Origin: Massilia aurea
GTDB taxonomy: Bacteria > Pseudomonadota > Gammaproteobacteria > Burkholderiales > Burkholderiaceae_D
Reading direction: 5' to 3'
Assembly (NCBI RefSeq): GCF_014200505.1
Contig: NZ_JACHBX010000001.1
Coordinates: forward strand, 930,001 to 994,000
Length of the DNA: 64,000 nt
The stretch's first letter is position 1, and the number at the start of each line of letters is the position of its first letter. Below, one piece after another: positions 7,146 to 16,100 of this stretch. Under the pieces are notes generated by a model. The model was not told the DNA's origin. It did no database searches and saw only the letters and a program-made list of their open reading frames with translations. The translations under genes were made by a program, and so were the position numbers.

Positions 7146-9778
7146 TCTCGAAGCTCAACGACACGACCCGCGCGGCGGCCACGCGCGCCGCCAGCATCTG
7201 CGTCGGGCTGGGCCAGTACGAAGTCGACGTCGAGCATCTGTTTCTTGGCCTGATCGAGCAGCCGGGCAGCGACCTGGCCGCGATCGCGCGCCACTGCGAT
7301 ATCAGCCTCACGGGCCTCGAAGCCGATCTGCGCCGCGAAGTGGCGCGCTTTGCCACCGGCAGCGCGCGCACGCCCGTGTTTTCACGCCATCTGCCGCTGC
7401 TGTTCGAGCACGCCTGGCTGATCGCGTCGCTCGGCGCCGGCGGGGCCCCGCGCATCCGCAGCAGCCACCTGATACTGGCGCTGTTGACCGAGCCATCGCT
7501 GGCGCAACTGGCGCAGCGTGCCTCGCCACTGTTTGCGCGCTTCCCGCTCGATCGCCTGAAGCACGACCTCGAGCGCCTGACGCGCGGCTCGGTCGAGCAA
7601 ACGGACCTGGCGGCGGAAAGCAGCGAGCCCGGGCCGGATGCCGTGTCCGAGCTGGCGCAGTCCGCAGCCCGCGCCACGCCAGCCCTCGATCAGTACACGA
7701 CCTGCCTGACGGCGCGCGCGCGCGATGGCAAGGTCGACCCGGTCATCGGGCGCGACATGGAAATCCGCCAGGCCATCGACATCCTGATGCGGCGGCGCCA
7801 GAACAACCCGATCCTGACGGGCGAAGCGGGCGTCGGAAAAACAGCCGTCGTCGAAGGCCTGGCGCTGCGTATCGCGCTTGGCGACGTGCCGGAGGTGCTG
7901 GAGGGCGCCGAGATCCACACGCTCGACATGGGCTTGCTGCAGGCCGGTGCCAGCGTGAAGGGCGAGTTCGAAAACCGCCTCAAGAATGTCATCCACGAGA
8001 TCAAGCAAAGCCCCCACGCGATCATCCTGTTCATCGATGAAGCGCACACGATGATTGGCGCCGGCGGCGCGGCCGGCCAGAACGATGCGGCCAACCTGCT
8101 CAAGCCCGCACTGGCGCGGGGCGAACTGCGCACGATCGCCGCAACCACCTGGGGCGAATACAAGAAATACTTCGAAAAGGATGCGGCGCTCGCGCGGCGC
8201 TTCCAGGTGATCAAGGTCGAGGAGCCCGACGAAGACACGGCGGCGGCGATGCTGCGCGCGATGGCGCCGCTGATGGAGCAGCACTTCGGCGTGCGCATCT
8301 ACGACGAGGCCATCACCGAGGCGGTGCGCCTGTCGCACCGCTACATCAGCGGGCGCCAGCTGCCGGACAAGGCCATCAGCGTGCTGGACACGGCTTGCGC
8401 CAGGGTGGCGCTGGGCCAGAGCGCCACGCCGGCGCTGCTGGAAGATTGCGGGCGCCGCATCGAGCGTTTGGACGCCCGTGTCAAAGCCCTGAGCCGCGAC
8501 ACGAGCGCCGGCGAGGATCACGCGTCCACGCTGACGTCGCTGGGCGAAGAGCGCGCCAGTGCGGCGGCCGAGCAGGTTGCGCTGCAGGGCCGCTGGGCCG
8601 ACGAACAGGTGCTGGCAGGCCAGATCGGCACGCTGCGCGCGGAACTCGAAGCGGCGGGACCAAACGCAGCGGGGGACGGCAGCGCGCAACTGCGCGCGCT
8701 CGGCGAGCGCCTGCGCGGCCTGCAGGGCGATACGCCGCTCGTGCCGGTACAGGTCGACGGGCACACGGTTGCCGCCATCGTCGCCGCCTGGACCGGCATC
8801 CCGCTCGGGCGCATGGTCAAGGATGAAATCCGCACGGTCGTCAATCTGCAGGCGATGCTCGACGAGCGCATCCTGGGCCAGCGCCACGCGAGCAGCGTCG
8901 TGGCCCAGCGCGTGCGCACGGCGCGCGCCAATCTCGACGATCCGAACAAGCCCAAGGGCGTGTTTTTGTTTGTCGGCACCTCGGGCGTGGGCAAGACCGA
9001 AATGGCGCTGGCGCTGGCCGACATCCTGTACGGCGGCGAGCGCAAACTCATCACGATCAATATGAGCGAGTACCAGGAAGCGCACAGCGTCTCGGGCCTG
9101 AAAGGCTCGCCGCCGGGCTATGTCGGCTATGGCGAGGGCGGCGTGCTGACCGAGGCGGTGCGGCGCAATCCGTACAGCGTCGTGCTGCTCGATGAGGCCG
9201 AGAAAGCGCACCCGGACGTGCTCGAACTGTTCTACCAGGTCTTCGACAAGGGTGTGATGGACGATGCCGAAGGCCGCGTCATCGACTTTCGCAACACGAT
9301 CATCATCCTGACGTCGAACGTCGGCGCCAGCCAGCTGATGGCCGCCTGCCTGAACAAGCCGGCGGCCGACCTGCCCACGCCCGACGCGTTGGCCGACATG
9401 CTGCGTCCAAGCCTGATGAAGCATTTCAAGCCGGCGTTCCTGGGCCGCTTGAGCGTGGTGCCGTTCTACCCGATCGGCGACGAGGTGCTGGCCAATATCA
9501 TCCGCCTGAAGCTTGCCCGCATCGGTGCGCGCGTGCTCGAGAACCACAAGGCCAGCTTCGAATACGACGACGCCCTGGTGGCGGCAGTGCTCAGTCGCTG
9601 CACCGAAGTCGATTCCGGCGCGCGCAATATCGACAACATCCTGGGCGGCACGCTGCTGCCCGAGATCGCCGACAACGTGCTGGCGCGGATGATGGAAGGC
9701 GGCGCCATCGCCCGCGTGAAGGTCGGCGCTACCCGCGCCGGCAAGTTCAAATACCTGATCGAACCGGTCCAGGCTTGA
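7121..9778 (+). CDS. clpV: Type VI sheath-recycling AAA+ ATPase ClpV (TssH)
   Basis: 885 residues with the double AAA+ layout of ClpV. It has an N-terminal helical domain that binds sheath TssC, a first Walker A GEAGVGKT near residue 234 with Walker B LFIDEAHTMIG, a middle coiled region near 430-500, and a second Walker A GTSGVGKT near 620 with VVLLDEAEKAHP. ClpV unfolds contracted sheaths so TssB/TssC can be reused. The start has AGGAGG and lies inside the end of tssE. A general ClpB is unlikely given the position and the N-domain. Confidence 0.96.
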   Translation: MDINLKTLISKLNDTTRAAATRAASICVGLGQYEVDVEHLFLGLIEQPGSDLAAIARHCDISLTGLEADLRREVARFATGSARTPVFSRHLPLLFEHAWLIASLGAGGAPRIRSSHLILALLTEPSLAQLAQRASPLFARFPLDRLKHDLERLTRGSVEQTDLAAESSEPGPDAVSELAQSAARATPALDQYTTCLTARARDGKVDPVIGRDMEIRQAIDILMRRRQNNPILTGEAGVGKTAVVEGLALRIALGDVPEVLEGAEIHTLDMGLLQAGASVKGEFENRLKNVIHEIKQSPHAIILFIDEAHTMIGAGGAAGQNDAANLLKPALARGELRTIAATTWGEYKKYFEKDAALARRFQVIKVEEPDEDTAAAMLRAMAPLMEQHFGVRIYDEAITEAVRLSHRYISGRQLPDKAISVLDTACARVALGQSATPALLEDCGRRIERLDARVKALSRDTSAGEDHASTLTSLGEERASAAAEQVALQGRWADEQVLAGQIGTLRAELEAAGPNAAGDGSAQLRALGERLRGLQGDTPLVPVQVDGHTVAAIVAAWTGIPLGRMVKDEIRTVVNLQAMLDERILGQRHASSVVAQRVRTARANLDDPNKPKGVFLFVGTSGVGKTEMALALADILYGGERKLITINMSEYQEAHSVSGLKGSPPGYVGYGEGGVLTEAVRRNPYSVVLLDEAEKAHPDVLELFYQVFDKGVMDDAEGRVIDFRNTIIILTSNVGASQLMAACLNKPAADLPTPDALADMLRPSLMKHFKPAFLGRLSVVPFYPIGDEVLANIIRLKLARIGARVLENHKASFEYDDALVAAVLSRCTEVDSGARNIDNILGGTLLPEIADNVLARMMEGGAIARVKVGATRAGKFKYLIEPVQA

Positions 9779-9805
9779 TTGCAGACTTAACCCCGCGGAG
9801 ACACC

Positions 9806-10816
9806 ATGCTCGCTATCGACCTGTTGCTCACACCAATCACGCCGGACAATCCGTGCGGCGCCGACCTGTCCTTCGCGCCCGAAGTCGACGAGATCGCCCG
9901 CGCGCGTCTGGCCGACGATCCGTCGCTGGAGCAGGGCGCCTGGGTTACGGCGCTCAAGGAAGCCGACTGGAAGTTCGTCGGCAAACGCTGCGCTGCCCTG
10001 CTCGAGACACGCAGCAAGGACTTGCAACTGGCCGTCTGGCTGGCCGAGGCAGGCACCCGGACCGGCGGCATGCACGGCCTGGCCGATGGCCTGGGCCTGG
10101 TCGCCGCACTGTGCGCGCGCTACTGGGACGGCGTGCATCCGCAGGCCGACGAAGACGGCGTCGAACGGCGCATCGGCATCCTGGCCTGGCTGGCCAGCCG
10201 CGTGGCGCCGCTGGCCAAGGGTGTTGCGCTGGACGAGAGCGGCGCGCTGACGCTGCAGGCATGGGAAGTGGCGCGCGCACGGGGGGCGGACGCGGTGGCC
10301 GAACTGGAGGCGCTGCGTGCACGCAGCAAGCCAGCGTTCGTGCAGGCGCTGCTGGTTGATTGCGAAGCGTGCGTCGCGGCGCTGAGCGAACTGGAACGCG
10401 TCGTCGACGCACAACTGGGCAACGACGGCCCCAGCTACAGCATGGCCCGCACGGCGCTGCGCGACGTCATCGACCTGATCTCACCAGGCGTGCCGGTAGC
10501 GGTGACAAGCGCTGCATTATCGACGGCAGGGCAGGGCGGCGCCATCGCCGTGGCACGGCCAGCGCACATCGACGGACCGGTCGGGCACCGCGACCAGGCG
10601 CTGGCGCAGCTGCGCCAGGTGGCCGATTTCTTCCGGCGCACGGAGCCGCATAGCCCCGTTGCGTATCTGGCAGAAAAAGCGGCGCGCTGGGGCGAGCAGC
10701 CATTGCACGCCTGGCTGCGTTCGGTGATCAAGGATGAGGTGTCGCTGGCGCGGCTGGAAGACTTGCTGGGGATTGACGACCAGGCGGACCAGCCGATGAA
10801 GCACCCGGCGCCCTGA
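9806..10816 (+). CDS. tssA: Type VI assembly protein TssA (ImpA N-terminal family)
   Basis: 336 residues. The N-terminal ImpA domain is visible: LLLTPITPDNPCGADLSF, then WKFVGKRCAALLETRSKDLQ, AVWLAEAGTRT and LCARYWDGVHPQADEDGVER. The C-terminus ends with a short helical domain (HSPVAYLAEKAARWGEQPLHAW). TssA starts baseplate assembly and guides sheath polymerisation. It follows clpV by 27 bp with a CGGAG ribosome site and closes the rightward operon; the next gene faces it. Confidence 0.93.
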   Translation: MLAIDLLLTPITPDNPCGADLSFAPEVDEIARARLADDPSLEQGAWVTALKEADWKFVGKRCAALLETRSKDLQLAVWLAEAGTRTGGMHGLADGLGLVAALCARYWDGVHPQADEDGVERRIGILAWLASRVAPLAKGVALDESGALTLQAWEVARARGADAVAELEALRARSKPAFVQALLVDCEACVAALSELERVVDAQLGNDGPSYSMARTALRDVIDLISPGVPVAVTSAALSTAGQGGAIAVARPAHIDGPVGHRDQALAQLRQVADFFRRTEPHSPVAYLAEKAARWGEQPLHAWLRSVIKDEVSLARLEDLLGIDDQADQPMKHPAP

Positions 10817-10850
10817 GGGGCCGGGTTGTTGACGGGGGACTTACCTGCGC

Positions 10851-11414
10851 TTACTCGGGTTTGTCCTGCTTACCGCCGCCCGGCGTGACGATGGTGCTGG
10901 CGCGTTCGAACTGCGCTTCGACCGTCTGCACCGCCTGGCGCGTGGCCGCCGTTACCTGCTCGTAGCCCTTGAAGGCATTGTCGATCGCCGCCTTCATGAT
11001 CTGGACCGCGTTCTCGGACCCCGGCTTGACGTTCTGCGTGACGTCATAGATCAGCGCCGACAGCGTGTTCTTCGCTTCGACGGCGTGCGCATCGGCCGCG
11101 CCGCGGAACTCGTTGTGCATGTCGTCGATGATGGCTTTCAACTGCGTCGTGTATTCGGCCGCGTTGGTCACGCCGGCGGCTGGCTGCATGCGCGCCGCGA
11201 GCGACTCGTACGCGGCCTTCGGATTGGAGGCCTGGGCGACGTCACGGCTCGCCTGCATCGTGCTGTCCATCGTGCTCTTGATGGCGTTCATGTTCAGGGC
11301 GACGACCTGCTCGACGCCCTTGACGGTCTTGCCGGCCAGCGCATTGAAGGTCTGCATCTGCAGGTCGAACAGGGTTTTCGTGGCGTTGGCAAACTGTTCC
11401 GGGCTGGTAAACAT
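10851..11414 (-). CDS. Phasin-family protein
   Basis: 187 residues starting MFTSPEQFANATKTLFDLQ at 11414, behind GGAGACACC. It matches the betaproteobacterial phasin pattern: an amphipathic helix (QMQTFNALAGKTVKGVEQ), a long helical middle, a YEQVTAATRQAVQTVEAQFERAS segment and a charged end. Phasins coat polyhydroxyalkanoate granules; members of this family with a generic role also exist. No granule-synthesis genes are in the window. It is convergent with tssA and probably monocistronic. Confidence 0.88.
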   Translation of the reverse strand: MFTSPEQFANATKTLFDLQMQTFNALAGKTVKGVEQVVALNMNAIKSTMDSTMQASRDVAQASNPKAAYESLAARMQPAAGVTNAAEYTTQLKAIIDDMHNEFRGAADAHAVEAKNTLSALIYDVTQNVKPGSENAVQIMKAAIDNAFKGYEQVTAATRQAVQTVEAQFERASTIVTPGGGKQDKPE

Positions 11415-11487
11415 GGGGTGTCTCCTCAGTGGGTAAGCTGTTTTTGAAAGCTGAACGATGACAGACAAACGACGTCTGCCGGATTCA

Positions 11488-11694
11488 TTATTTAACAACG
11501 ATGGGTTTTTCGCAACGCGCGTCACGATAGGGGCCGGTCGCCTTGACCCAGCCTTCACCCAGTGGCGTCGGCGAACAGGCCAAGGCGCCCGTAAGCTTGC
11601 TGCGCCATTGGTAATACGGCGCCGGCGCAGCCAGGCTGGAAGAGAGAACGACAAGGAGCGCCGTCCCGAGGACGGCAGAGCGAAGAATCTGCAT
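11488..11694 (-). CDS. Small exported protein, function unknown
   Basis: 68 residues from the ATG at 11694. The first ~23 residues form a signal peptide (SAVLGTALLVVLSSSLA), and the mature part of ~45 residues has two cysteines and an YYQW start. It is divergent from cueR, whose operator lies 50 bp upstream of this start, so copper control is possible but unproven; the orientation of the visible -35/-10 serves cueR, not this gene. I do not recognise a family. Confidence 0.55.
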   Translation of the reverse strand: MQILRSAVLGTALLVVLSSSLAAPAPYYQWRSKLTGALACSPTPLGEGWVKATGPYRDARCEKPIVVK

Positions 11695-11738
11695 GCCGCC
11701 CATGCTCGACCGTTCCGGCGCGCAAGTCAAGCATGCAC

Positions 11739-11769
11739 TTGTACTTCCCATTGTGGGAAGGTGTAAGCT
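11739..11769 (+). promoter_or_regulatory. CueR-type operator and promoter of cueR
   Basis: -35 TTGTAC (11739-11744), a 19-bp spacer, and -10 TAAGCT (11764-11769). The over-long spacer is characteristic of MerR-family promoters. A perfect palindrome CTTCCCA-TTG-TGGGAAG (11744-11760) fills the spacer and fits the CueR box (CCTTCC...GGAAGG). The layout implies autoregulation of cueR. A matching site precedes copA at 55.89 kb. Confidence 0.8.
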
Positions 11770-11797
11770 GGTGACTGAACGACAACCGGAGTGCACC

Positions 11798-12208
11798 ATG
11801 CAAGCCACCCCACCCAGCATGAACATCGGCGACGCCGCCCGCGCATCTGGTGTCACGGCGAAGATGATCCGCCATTACGAATCGATCGGCCTGGTGCCGG
11901 CGCCACGCCGCACCGGTGCCGGCTATCGCCTCTACAGCGAGCGCGAGGTGCGCGTGCTGCAATTCATTCATCGGGGGCGGGTGCTGGGCTTTTCGCTGGA
12001 CCAGATCAAAAACCTGCTGGCGCTGTGGGAAGACAAGGGCCGGGCCAGTGCCGACGTGCGCGCACTGGCGCAGACGCATATCGAGGAGCTGGACCGCAAG
12101 ATCGCGGAGATGGCGGCAATGCGCCGCACGCTCGTGAGCCTGGCGGCATCGTGCCATGGCGATGCGCGCTCGGCCTGCCCGATCCTGGACGATCTGGCGA
12201 CGCACTGA
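11798..12208 (+). CDS. cueR: Copper-responsive MerR-family regulator CueR
   Basis: 136 residues from the ATG at 11798 (GGAG seven bases before); a Met seven codons later is an alternative. An N-terminal winged-helix domain (MNIGDAARASGVTAKMIRHY) is followed by a dimerisation helix (HIEELDRKIAEMAAMRRTL) and a metal loop CHGDARSAC, whose two Cys seven apart match the Cu(I)/Ag(I)-binding pair of CueR (C112/C120 type) rather than ZntR or MerR. It should activate its own promoter and copA by re-shaping a 19-bp spacer on Cu(I) binding. The usual partner genes are not adjacent. Confidence 0.88.
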   Translation: MQATPPSMNIGDAARASGVTAKMIRHYESIGLVPAPRRTGAGYRLYSEREVRVLQFIHRGRVLGFSLDQIKNLLALWEDKGRASADVRALAQTHIEELDRKIAEMAAMRRTLVSLAASCHGDARSACPILDDLATH

Positions 12209-12233
12209 GCCTGCGTTAAATGGAAGGGTTAAC

Positions 12234-12275
12234 GCAAAACGCCGTAACCCTGTTTCAAAGGCTACGGCGTTTTGC
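12234..12275. terminator. Bidirectional terminator between cueR and the tRNA-Leu array
   Basis: GCAAAACGCCGTA and TACGGCGTTTTGC form a perfect 13-bp stem around a 16-nt loop. The A/T runs within the stem give T-rich 3' arms on both strands. It ends cueR (rightward) and the tRNA-Leu transcript (leftward). Confidence 0.8.
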
Positions 12276-12308
12276 GGGACACACGGTCCACAAACTCACT
12301 ACATTTTT

Positions 12309-12393
12309 TGGTGCCCACGGAGGGACTCGAACCCCCACACCTTGCGGCACATGGACCTGAACCATGCGCGTCTACCAATTCCGCCACGTGGGC
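12309..12393 (-). tRNA. tRNA-Leu (anticodon CAG), copy 1
   Basis: 85 nt including an encoded CCA. Acceptor arms GCCCACG/CGTGGGC, discriminator A, long class II variable arm, T-loop GGTTCGAGTCC, and anticodon loop TTCAGGT giving CAG, which reads CUG, the main leucine codon in GC-rich genomes. It is the most distal of four tandem copies in transcription order. Confidence 0.97.
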
Positions 12394-12445
12394 ACTGCAA
12401 CTGCTGACAACGATATTACAGACTACTTACTGCGAGATAGACTTT

Positions 12446-12530
12446 TGGTGCCCACGGAGGGACTCGAACCCCCACACCTTGCGGCACATGGACCTGAACC
12501 ATGCGCGTCTACCAATTCCGCCACGTGGGC
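12446..12530 (-). tRNA. tRNA-Leu (anticodon CAG), copy 2
   Basis: Identical to copy 1 over all 85 nt, separated from it by a 52-bp AT-richer spacer. Encoded CCA and the same CAG anticodon. Confidence 0.97.
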
Positions 12531-12586
12531 ACTGGGACTACTCAACAACGATACTGCGTGCTACTTGATACTCTGCTTGAAACCTT

Positions 12587-12671
12587 TGGTGCCCACGGAG
12601 GGACTCGAACCCCCACACCTTGCGGCACATGGACCTGAACCATGCGCGTCTACCAATTCCGCCACGTGGGC
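12587..12671 (-). tRNA. tRNA-Leu (anticodon CAG), copy 3
   Basis: Identical to copies 1 and 2; the spacer to copy 2 is 56 bp and unrelated in sequence to the others. Confidence 0.97.
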
Positions 12672-12708
12672 ACTGCAACTACACGAACTTTATAACCGAT
12701 GAACTTTT

Positions 12709-12793
12709 TGGTGCCCACGGAGGGACTCGAACCCCCACACCTCGCGGCACATGGACCTGAACCATGCGCGTCTACCAATTCCGCCACGTGGGC
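12709..12793 (-). tRNA. tRNA-Leu (anticodon CAG), copy 4
   Basis: First in transcription order. It differs from the other three at a single base in the variable arm (CTCGCGG on the plus strand instead of CTTGCGG); the spacer to copy 3 is 37 bp. Confidence 0.97.
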
Positions 12794-13148
12794 ACTGCAA
12801 GAACATCTCTGCTACAATAGCAGGGTTTGTCATTTTCCGCCAGATCAACTATTCGTGAAACATCGCTGACCGGCGCATCAAACATCCTCTGCTACCACTG
12901 CTTTTCATCGCCCCGGCGTTGTCGCCGTTGCTGAAGAGAGCGAGATTATAGCGGATCATTTTCAATAGTCAAAGACCCAAGGTGAAGTTCTCGACAAGGA
13001 CTCACGTGCAAGTACTCCGCGCAGGCTCTCCGCGCATGCATCCCGTGACGGGCGCAGGTCGTTGGCGCACATCATGTTAGGCGAATCGGATAGACCTCCG
13101 TTACACTACGCCTGTCATGGTGTCAATTAACCACGCTGCCGCCCTTAT
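12794..13148. other. Intergenic region between the tRNA-Leu array and rnr
   Basis: 355 bp with no convincing gene. It should hold the leftward tRNA promoter and the rightward rnr promoter. On the minus strand TGCTATTGT (about 12817-12825) resembles an extended -10 for the tRNAs; on the plus strand TACACT near 13101 could be an rnr -10. An exact CTGCTA-CAA-TAGCAG inverted repeat (about 12812-12826) overlaps the putative tRNA -10. None of these is decisive. Confidence 0.35.
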
Positions 13149-16100
13149 GTGATGTGCGGCGCTCTACTGGCCAAAGAAAAAAGAATCGATTTGAAGCAAC
13201 CTACTCATACCATTCCAAGCCGCGAGGAAATCCTCGCTGTCTTCCGCGACGCCGCTGAATCGCTCGATGCAGCCGCCCTGGCACACGCCCTTGATGTTCA
13301 GCCCGCAGCGCAGGAAGTCCTCGGCCGCCGCCTGAACGCGATGGAGCGTGACGGCCAGATCCGTTCCGACCGCAGCGGCACCTATATGCTGGCCGATCAT
13401 TCCGCCTTCGTGGCCGGCAAAGTCAGCGCGCATCGCGACGGTTTTGGCTTCGTGATTCCCGATGAACCGGGTCCCGACCTGTTCCTGTCCGACCGCGAAA
13501 TGCAGAAAGTGCTGCACGGCGACCGCGTCATGGCGCGCGTGACGGGCATGGACCGCCGCGGCCGTCCCGAAGGCTCGATCGTCGAAGTCGTCCAGCGCGC
13601 GAACACGCACATCATCGGGCGCCTGCTCAATGAAGAGGGCGCGTGGATCGTCTCGCCTGAAGACCAGCGCATCGCCCAGGACGTGATCGTCACCGGCCCG
13701 ACCGGCAACGCCCGTGCAGGGCAGATCGTCAGTGTCGAACTGCTGGAGCAGCCAGGCCGCTTCCAGAAGCCAACCGGCCGTATCGTCGAAGTGCTCGGTG
13801 AGCTCGATGACCCGGGCATGGAAATCGAAATCGCCGTGCGCAAGTTCGGCGTGCCGCACATCTTCTCGCCGGCCGCGCTCAAGCAGGCCGGGCGCCTGCC
13901 GAACGAAGTCATCGATGCCGATCTGGCCGACCGCGTGGATCTGCGCGACGTGCCACTGGTGACGATCGATGGCGAAGACGCACGCGACTTCGACGATGCC
14001 GTCTACTGCGAACCCGTCACCATCAAGGGCGTGAACAGTTTCCGCCTGCTGGTCGCGATCGCCGACGTCAGCCATTACGTCAAGCCGAACGAGGCGCTCG
14101 ACGCCGACGCGATTGAACGCTCGACCTCGGTCTACTTCCCGCGCCGCGTGATCCCGATGCTGCCCGAGAAGCTGTCGAATGGCCTGTGCTCGCTGAATCC
14201 GGCGGTCGACCGCTGCACGCTGGTGTGCGACATGGTGGTTTCGCAGGATGGCGAAGTCACTGCCTACCAGTTCTACCCGGCCGTGATGCACTCGGCTGCA
14301 CGCATGACCTATAACGAAGTGGCCGACATCCTGGCTGATGAGAACGGCGAGCAAGCCAAGAATCGTCCGGGCATCGTGCCGCATCTGCAACACCTGAACC
14401 AGGTGTTCCGCGCGCTGCTCAAGGCGCGCCAGGAACGCGGTGCCATCGACTTCGAAACCACCGAAACCTATATCGTTTGCAATGCGCTGGGCAAGATCGA
14501 AAAGATCATCCCGCGCACCCGCAACGACGCGCACCGCCTGATCGAAGAGTGCATGCTGTCGGCCAACGTGTGCGCCGCTGATTTCCTGCTGCGCCACAAG
14601 CACCCGGGCACGTTCCGCATTCACGCGACGCCGACCGAAGAAAAGCTGAACCAGCTGCGCACCTTCCTCAAGCAGGTTGGTCTGAACCTGGCCGGCGGCA
14701 ACAAGCCGAGCGCGCGCGACTACGCCGCCGTGATGCAGCAGATCAAGGAGCGTCCGGATGCGCAACTGCTGCAGACGATGATGCTGCGCTCGATGCAGCA
14801 AGCCGTCTACAGCCCGGACAACGTCGGCCACTTCGGCCTGGCGTTCGAGGCCTACGCGCACTTCACCAGCCCGATCCGCCGCTATCCCGATCTGCTGACG
14901 CACCGCGCGATCAAGGCGATCCTGCTCGGCAAGAAGTACGAGCCGAAAGGCATCGACCTGGCCAAGCTGAACACGACGCAGTCCAACTCGGCCCGCAAGC
15001 AGGCCGCGAAAGACAAGGCCGACGGCAAGGCGCCGAAGAACGAAAAAGACCTGACCATCTGGGATGCCCTGGGCGTGCACTGCTCGGCCAACGAACGCCG
15101 CGCCGACGAAGCATCGCGCGACGTCGAAAACTGGCTCAAGTGCTTCTTCATGCAGGACAAGATCGGCGAAGAATACACCGGCACCATCGCCGGCGTGACC
15201 ACCTTCGGCATCTTCGTGCAGCTCGATGAGCTGTTCGTCGAAGGCCTGGTGCACGTCACCGAGCTGGGCGCCGATTACTTCCAGTACGACGAAGCGCGCC
15301 ATGTGCTGCGCGGCGAGCGTACCGGCCAGAGCTATGGCCTGACCGACAAGGTGACCGTCAAGGTCGCACGCGTCGATCTGGAATCGCGCAAGATCGACCT
15401 GACGCTGGCGTCCGCGCCTGGCGCCGAGTCGTCGGGTGATGATGCTGGTCGCGAGCGCAATCAGGGTGGCCGCAACAAGGAACAGCGCAGCAACGAGCCA
15501 CGCACGAACGATGGTCGTCAGAACAATGGCGGCAACGGTGGTGGCAGCCACAACGGTGGCAACGGCGGTAACGGTAATAACAACGGCGGTAACGGCAATA
15601 GCAACGGCGGGAACGGCAAGCGTTCGCGCGGTGGTCGTTCGCGTGGGCCGAAGCCAGGCAACAACGGCGGCAACAACGATCAGGGTCGTCCACAGCAGTC
15701 GCCACTCGAGATTGCACGTCCGCTCGGTCAGGATGGCATCGAGCCACAGCAGGCCAAGCCGAAATCGCGCAAAGCCCGTCAGAAGGCCAAGGCAGCCGAG
15801 CGCGCTGCGGCAGCAGCAGCAGCGCCAATGACGACAGCGATGCCACAGGCGCCCGTGCAGGCAGCGAAGCCGGCACCAGCGCCAGTGCAGGCCCAGAAAC
15901 CAGCGCCAGTGCAGGCGCAGAAGCCAGCGCCAGTGCAGGCGCAGAAGCCATCGCCGGCACCGGTTGCAGCACCAGCACCAGCACCAGCACCGGTCGCGCA
16001 GCCAAAGCCAGCCGAAGCAGCCGCTGCGCCAGCGCCAGCGCCAGCGCGCAAGCCGCGTGCAACCAAGGCCGTCGTCAACGACGTGGTCGCGGCTGCACCA

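Noticed and set aside
7382..10414. A 1010-codon open frame on the minus strand
   Set aside because: It is antisense to clpV and tssA, is rich in Arg/Gln/His/Ala as expected of a GC-rich shadow frame, and has no domain pattern.
12156..12702. Several open frames across the tRNA-Leu array containing repeated CPRRDSNPHTLRHMDLNHAR
   Set aside because: They are the tRNA genes read as protein; the repeated peptide is a known artefact of tRNA arrays.
13164..15551. A 795-codon open frame opposite rnr
   Set aside because: The sense strand carries all RNase R motifs; the antisense product has no recognisable fold.
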